Origin: Methylotenera sp. UBA6020
GTDB taxonomy: Bacteria > Pseudomonadota > Gammaproteobacteria > Burkholderiales > Methylophilaceae
DNA: 19,056 nucleotides
Reading direction: 5' to 3'
Assembly: GCA_002429455.1 (NCBI GenBank)
Contig: DIZU01000109.1
Coordinates: 1-19,056, forward strand
Shown here: in pieces, positions 16,729 to 19,056 of the stretch
Layout: each line of letters opens with the position of its first letter
How positions within the stretch are numbered: position 1 is the stretch's first letter
Notes under the pieces: generated by a model
The model's input: the letters and a program-made list of their open reading frames with translations, nothing else
The model's database searches: none
Told to the model about the DNA's origin: nothing
Made by a program: the position numbers and the translations under genes

Positions 16729-16901
16729 ATTTAAGTATTAATCACTATTAAATCGATGCGATTTTATCATGCCAGTTAAATGACACCTGTAAATTCAATA
16801 CGTTGCATTATTAATTTATACGTAAAGACTATAAATTAAACTGATAATTTGCTGCAAAGCCAGCCCACACTCGTTTACAATAATGCCTTTGCAAAACGTA
16901 C
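16729..16901. other. AT-rich spacer with no recognisable gene
   Basis: First part of the 391-base gap between the divergent SCO and ilvE genes. I find no ORF of note on either strand, no RNA gene and no terminator. TTTACA (16874-16879) resembles a -35 box facing ilvE, but the position of its expected -10 box falls at the left edge of the MITE-like element, so a promoter cannot be assigned. Confidence 0.4.
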
Positions 16902-17100
16902 TAGGGTGTCTCTAAAAATTTAAGTTTCCATGCAAGACAAGGCGCGAACAAAAAATTGCAACGCCGCATATGCTTTATATGTAAGGCGTAATTTTTTGCA
17001 AGCAACGCAGTATTGCGACATACGACTTTGCAAGTACTTTAGTGCTTAGCAAATCGGAGTACCTTTGTGGTACGAAAATTAGATTTCTAGAGATGCCCTA
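16902..17100. mobile_element. MITE-like non-coding element (about 195 bp) with TA ends
   Basis: The left end GGGTGTCTCTAAAAATTTAA (from 16904) and the reverse complement of the right end GGGCATCTCTAGAAATCTAA (ending 17098) agree at 16 of 20 positions. Both ends are bordered by TA (16902-16903 and 17099-17100), the pattern expected from TA-targeting transposition of the IS630 or some IS5-type families. The interior has no ORF but folds into a large imperfect hairpin: AAAAAATT (16950-16957) with AATTTTTT (16990-16997), ACGCC (16961-16965) with GGCGT (16985-16989), and CATAT (16967-16971) with ATATG (16977-16981). The element ends eight bases before the ilvE ribosome-binding site AAGGA. The parent transposase family is not identified. 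Confidence 0.68.
16950..16997. repeat. Large imperfect hairpin inside the MITE-like element
   Basis: Eighteen base pairs in three runs (8, 5 and 5), with a GCA bulge on the left arm, a small G/TAA internal loop, and the terminal loop GCTTT at 16972-16976. It would form in RNA from either strand. A transcript reaching ilvE from upstream would contain it in its leader. Confidence 0.65.
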
Positions 17101-17119
17101 AAGATTTTAAGGACACAGC

Positions 17120-18052
17120 ATGGCAATCCCCACCTCAATGGCAGACCGCGACGGCGTTATTTGGTACGACGGAAAAATGGTCAACTGGCGCGATGCCACC
17201 ACTCACGTACTCACCCACACCCTGCACTACGGCATGGGCGTGTTTGAAGGCGTGCGTGCCTACAAAACAGATAAAGGCACAGCAATCTTCCGCTTGAAAG
17301 AACATACTGACAGGCTGTTTCGCAGTGCACACATCTTGGGTATGAAAATGCCATTCACTAAAGAAGAGATGATAGAAGCACAAAAAGCTGCCGTACGTGA
17401 AAACAACCTGGAATCGGCCTACATGCGCCCAATGGCATTTTACGGTGCTGAAGCGATGGGAATTTCTGCCAAAACACTGTCAACACATGTCATCGTTGCT
17501 GCATGGAAATGGGGCGCATACATGGGTCAAGAGGCCTTGGATAACGGTATTCGTGTGAAAACCTCTTCATTCGCGCGCCATCACGTTAACATCACTATGT
17601 GTAAAGCCAAAGCCAACGGTAATTACATGAACTCGATTTTAGCGCACCAAGAAGCCGCACAAGATGGTTACGATGAAGCACTGTTACTGGATGTTGACGG
17701 CTTTGTCGCGGAAGGCTCAGGCGAGAACGTTTTCATTATCCGCAATGGCAAACTCTACACACCTGACCTGACTAGCGCGCTAGAAGGCATTACCCGCGAC
17801 ACCATCGTACAACTGGCGGCTGAAATCGGCTTAACCGTGATTGAAAAACGCATCACGCGTGATGAAGTATATTCTGCCGATGAAGCATTCTTTACCGGTA
17901 CCGCGGCAGAAGTCACGCCGATTCGCGAACTTGATCGCCGCAACATCGGTGCAGGTACGGCCGGCCCAGTGACTAAACAATTACAAAAAATGTACTTTGA
18001 TGCGGTCACCGGCAAATCGCCTAAGCATGCTGATTGGTTAACGTTGGTTTAA
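17120..18052 (+). CDS. ilvE: Branched-chain amino acid aminotransferase
   Basis: 310-residue PLP-dependent fold-type IV transaminase that performs the last step of leucine, isoleucine and valine synthesis, in the cytoplasm. The THTLHYGMGVFEGVRAY block (32-48) opens the active site. K164 in KAKANGNYMNS is the PLP-binding lysine, E198 in VAEGSGENVF contacts the cofactor, and the GTAAEVTPIRELD segment completes the pocket. Length matches E. coli IlvE (309 aa). ATG 17120 has a good ribosome-binding site AAGGA (17109-17113) six bases upstream. The leader is taken up by a MITE-like element, so the natural promoter has either been displaced or lies within or beyond it. A 67-residue zinc-finger gene follows after 48 bases and is likely co-transcribed. 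Confidence 0.96.
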   Translation: MAIPTSMADRDGVIWYDGKMVNWRDATTHVLTHTLHYGMGVFEGVRAYKTDKGTAIFRLKEHTDRLFRSAHILGMKMPFTKEEMIEAQKAAVRENNLESAYMRPMAFYGAEAMGISAKTLSTHVIVAAWKWGAYMGQEALDNGIRVKTSSFARHHVNITMCKAKANGNYMNSILAHQEAAQDGYDEALLLDVDGFVAEGSGENVFIIRNGKLYTPDLTSALEGITRDTIVQLAAEIGLTVIEKRITRDEVYSADEAFFTGTAAEVTPIRELDRRNIGAGTAGPVTKQLQKMYFDAVTGKSPKHADWLTLV

Positions 18053-18100
18053 GCGCTCGTCGGAATATCCATCAATCGGGAACGTAAAGAGGAAATATAA

Positions 18101-18304
18101 ATGTCTGAGGTTAAAGAACTTGAAAGCCGTTTTATTGAAGTCTTAGCAAAAGACCTGCCCTTACATTGCCCGACTGATGCTGTGGCACTTTGGTCATCTC
18201 ACCCACGGGTGTTTTTAGACATGACGGCAACAGGACAAGCGGCTTGCCCTTACTGCGGTACAAAATACAAACTCAAAGCAGGTGAGCACGTAAAACATCA
18301 TTGA
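18101..18304 (+). CDS. CHCC zinc-finger domain protein (NDUFS6-like)
   Basis: 67-residue protein of the zf-CHCC family, related to the zinc-binding NDUFS6 subunit of respiratory complex I. The zinc ligands are visible as C23 (LHCPTD), H34 (SSHPRVFLD), C49 and C52 (CPYCGTKYKL). The tail is His/Lys-rich. A strong ribosome-binding site AGAGGA (about 18089-18094) precedes the ATG. It follows ilvE closely, a pairing common in Betaproteobacteria. No complex I genes are present in the window, so a role in complex I assembly is only an inference from the family. Confidence 0.88.
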   Translation: MSEVKELESRFIEVLAKDLPLHCPTDAVALWSSHPRVFLDMTATGQAACPYCGTKYKLKAGEHVKHH

Positions 18305-18309
18305 TAATC

Positions 18310-18365
18310 GTTGGGCTGAATATATTTAAACCCAACCCCTGATTGTTGGGTTACGCGACCTACCC
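18310..18365. repeat. Compound GTTGGG palindromic repeat in a convergent spacer
   Basis: Three alternating units, GTTGGG (18310-18315), CCCAAC (18331-18336) and GTTGGG (18345-18350), let the middle arm pair with either neighbour. GGGT (18348-18351) can also pair with ACCC (18362-18365). It starts six bases after the zinc-finger stop and lies between two convergent genes. TGATTGTTGGG (18339-18349) recurs at 6705-6715. There is no T run, so termination would not be of the classic intrinsic type. Confidence 0.55.
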
Positions 18366-18379
18366 TAAGCTACAAAAAC

Positions 18380-18556
18380 TCAATGATACCTATCGCGGTC
18401 ACCACGTTCGCCTTCGTGACCACCCTCATGATCATCACGATCTCTTGAATGATCTCTATGATAGCCATCGTCATGACCCCCGTAAGGCTCAACATAGCAT
18501 CCACTCAAACCAACCACAATTAAGCCCAAGCTTAAAATTAGCAATAATTTTTTCAT
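18380..18556 (-). CDS. Small His/Asp/Gly-rich lipoprotein
   Basis: A 58-residue frame starting MKKLLLILSLGLIVVGLSGC: a short basic end, hydrophobic core and lipobox LSGC with C20, hence a lipoprotein. The mature part (about 38 residues) is almost entirely His, Asp, Gly, Arg, Glu and Tyr, with seven histidines, in repeats such as GGHDDGYHRDH and DDHEGGHEGE, and no hydrophobic residues. It looks disordered and able to bind metal ions. A clear ribosome-binding site AAAGGA lies six bases before the ATG on the complement. A 71-residue frame on the opposite strand over the same bases has no signal or ribosome-binding site and is a shadow. I do not recognise a named family. It could be an envelope metal buffer, but that is inference. 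Confidence 0.72.
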   Translation of the reverse strand: MKKLLLILSLGLIVVGLSGCYVEPYGGHDDGYHRDHSRDRDDHEGGHEGERGDRDRYH

Positions 18557-18666
18557 GATATATCCTTTATTAAAGGGTTAACCTCCAGAGCTAACGCCAG
18601 CACATCATCGCTGTCGCGAATTACGCCCAGCGAAAAATGTGCCACAGTCACGAGATTAAGGTTAAG

Positions 18667-18694
18667 AAAACTGCGCCGTAATTTGTGCAGTTTT
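18667..18694 (-). terminator. Possible terminator downstream of the entericidin-like gene
   Basis: AAAACTGC (18667-18674) and GCAGTTTT (18687-18694) form a perfect eight-base inverted repeat around a 12-base loop. Read on the minus strand it ends in TTTTC, about 100 bases beyond the entericidin-like stop and before the His-rich lipoprotein. The stem has only four GC-containing pairs and a short U run, so this is a weak call. Confidence 0.35.
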
Positions 18695-18795
18695 ATTCCC
18701 TTAAGTTTCTCTGGAACCCGCCGTGTCGAGTGCCAACGCTATGGCAAGGACAACAGGAATGCGTCACGTGGCTTGTCTAATTACTGCGCATTAGA

Positions 18796-18951
18796 TTAGT
18801 CCTTGTGCTCATTCGCCTCGTCTTTGATTGCTTTGCCACCCTGCTGAATATCTTTGCCTGCGCCTTCGACCGTGTTGCATCCGGTAAGTGTCGCAAGCGC
18901 GCCTGCCAAAAACAATGTCGCAAGTAGCGACGCGAAAATTCTTTTAATCAT
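18796..18951 (-). CDS. Entericidin A/B-like lipoprotein
   Basis: A 51-residue frame, MIKRIFASLLATLFLAGALA then TLTGC: signal peptide and lipobox LTGC with C25. The mature end begins CNTVEGAGKDIQQGG and continues KAIKDEANEHKD, the pattern of the entericidin EcnA/EcnB family of tiny outer-envelope lipoproteins. The E. coli pair was described as an antidote/toxin system linked to stationary phase, but most bacterial members have no shown toxic role. A ribosome-binding site GGAG (complement of 18959-18962) is seven bases before the ATG. Only one entericidin-like gene is visible; the other small lipoprotein downstream is unrelated in sequence. No clear promoter could be assigned in the 105 bases upstream that the window shows. 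Confidence 0.85.
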   Translation of the reverse strand: MIKRIFASLLATLFLAGALATLTGCNTVEGAGKDIQQGGKAIKDEANEHKD

Positions 18952-19056
18952 GATTAATCTCCAGACCTAGAAAATAGATTACAAACCGGAACGCAAGAAA
19001 CAGACGCTGTCTTAAACACCGCAAGTTCACATAATGCACAGGTAAGCCGGCTTATT

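Noticed and set aside
18343-18558. Plus-strand 71-residue frame with HDHHD-type repeats
   Set aside because: It lies opposite the His-rich lipoprotein gene, overlaps the palindromic repeat, and has no ribosome-binding site. The minus-strand frame has a signal peptide, lipobox and ribosome-binding site.
18557-18795. A third small gene between the two minus-strand lipoproteins
   Set aside because: An open minus-strand frame ends at the lipoprotein start, but it has no ATG, no ribosome-binding site and no protein signature. Only the inverted repeat at 18667-18694 stands out.
19043-19054. Palindrome TAAGCCGGCTTA at the window end
   Set aside because: Too short and cut by the window edge; it could be the stem of a terminator belonging to a gene outside, but this cannot be judged.

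Overview
The window looks like a chromosomal segment of a betaproteobacterium, most likely from the Methylophilaceae (Methylotenera/Methylophilus-like). This is inferred from protein resemblance, moderate AT-leaning base composition, and gene neighbourhoods typical of Betaproteobacteria: glyQ-glyS-gmhB-plsC-ygjP, and ilvE followed by a small CHCC zinc-finger protein. No search could be run, so the genus is a guess. Almost every gene is a recognisable housekeeping gene. I see no phage, integrase, transposase, CRISPR array, toxin-antitoxin pair or defence island.

Layout. (1) 1-2195: an OmpR/EnvZ-type two-component system with a reasonable sigma-70 promoter in front. (2) 2218-3609, minus: trifunctional siroheme synthase cysG, divergent from the next block. 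(3) 3736-10895: the conserved miaB-ybeZ(phoH)-ybeY-ybeX(corC)-lnt neighbourhood (tRNA modification, ribosome and 16S rRNA maturation, lipoprotein acylation). It is interrupted twice: by a PsiE-family membrane protein gene between ybeZ and ybeY, and by a small BamE-like exported protein plus a minus-strand mscL between corC and lnt. (4) 10928-16077: glyQ-glyS-gmhB-plsC-ygjP, a tightly packed unit with ATGA or short overlaps. (5) 16138-16728, minus: a SCO1/SenC copper chaperone lipoprotein. (6) 16729-17119: a long non-coding stretch holding a 195-bp element with imperfect terminal inverted repeats, TA at both ends and a large internal hairpin, which looks like a MITE. (7) 17120-18304: ilvE and the zinc-finger protein. 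(8) 18380-18951, minus: two very short lipoprotein genes, one His/Asp/Gly-rich and one entericidin-like.

Functional links are mostly envelope and translation: osmotic sensing and response (OmpR/EnvZ, MscL), lipoprotein maturation (Lnt) with several lipoprotein clients in the same window (SCO, entericidin-like, His-rich), LPS heptose synthesis (GmhB), phospholipid synthesis (PlsC), and translation (MiaB, YbeY/YbeZ, GlyQS).

The least explained material is non-coding or very small: the MITE-like element abutting the ilvE ribosome-binding site, GTTGGG-type palindromic repeats after two genes, a REP-like inverted repeat between convergent genes, the two tiny lipoproteins, and the lineage-specific insertions in the ybeZYX-lnt operon. 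I did not find convincing evidence of a large undescribed system.
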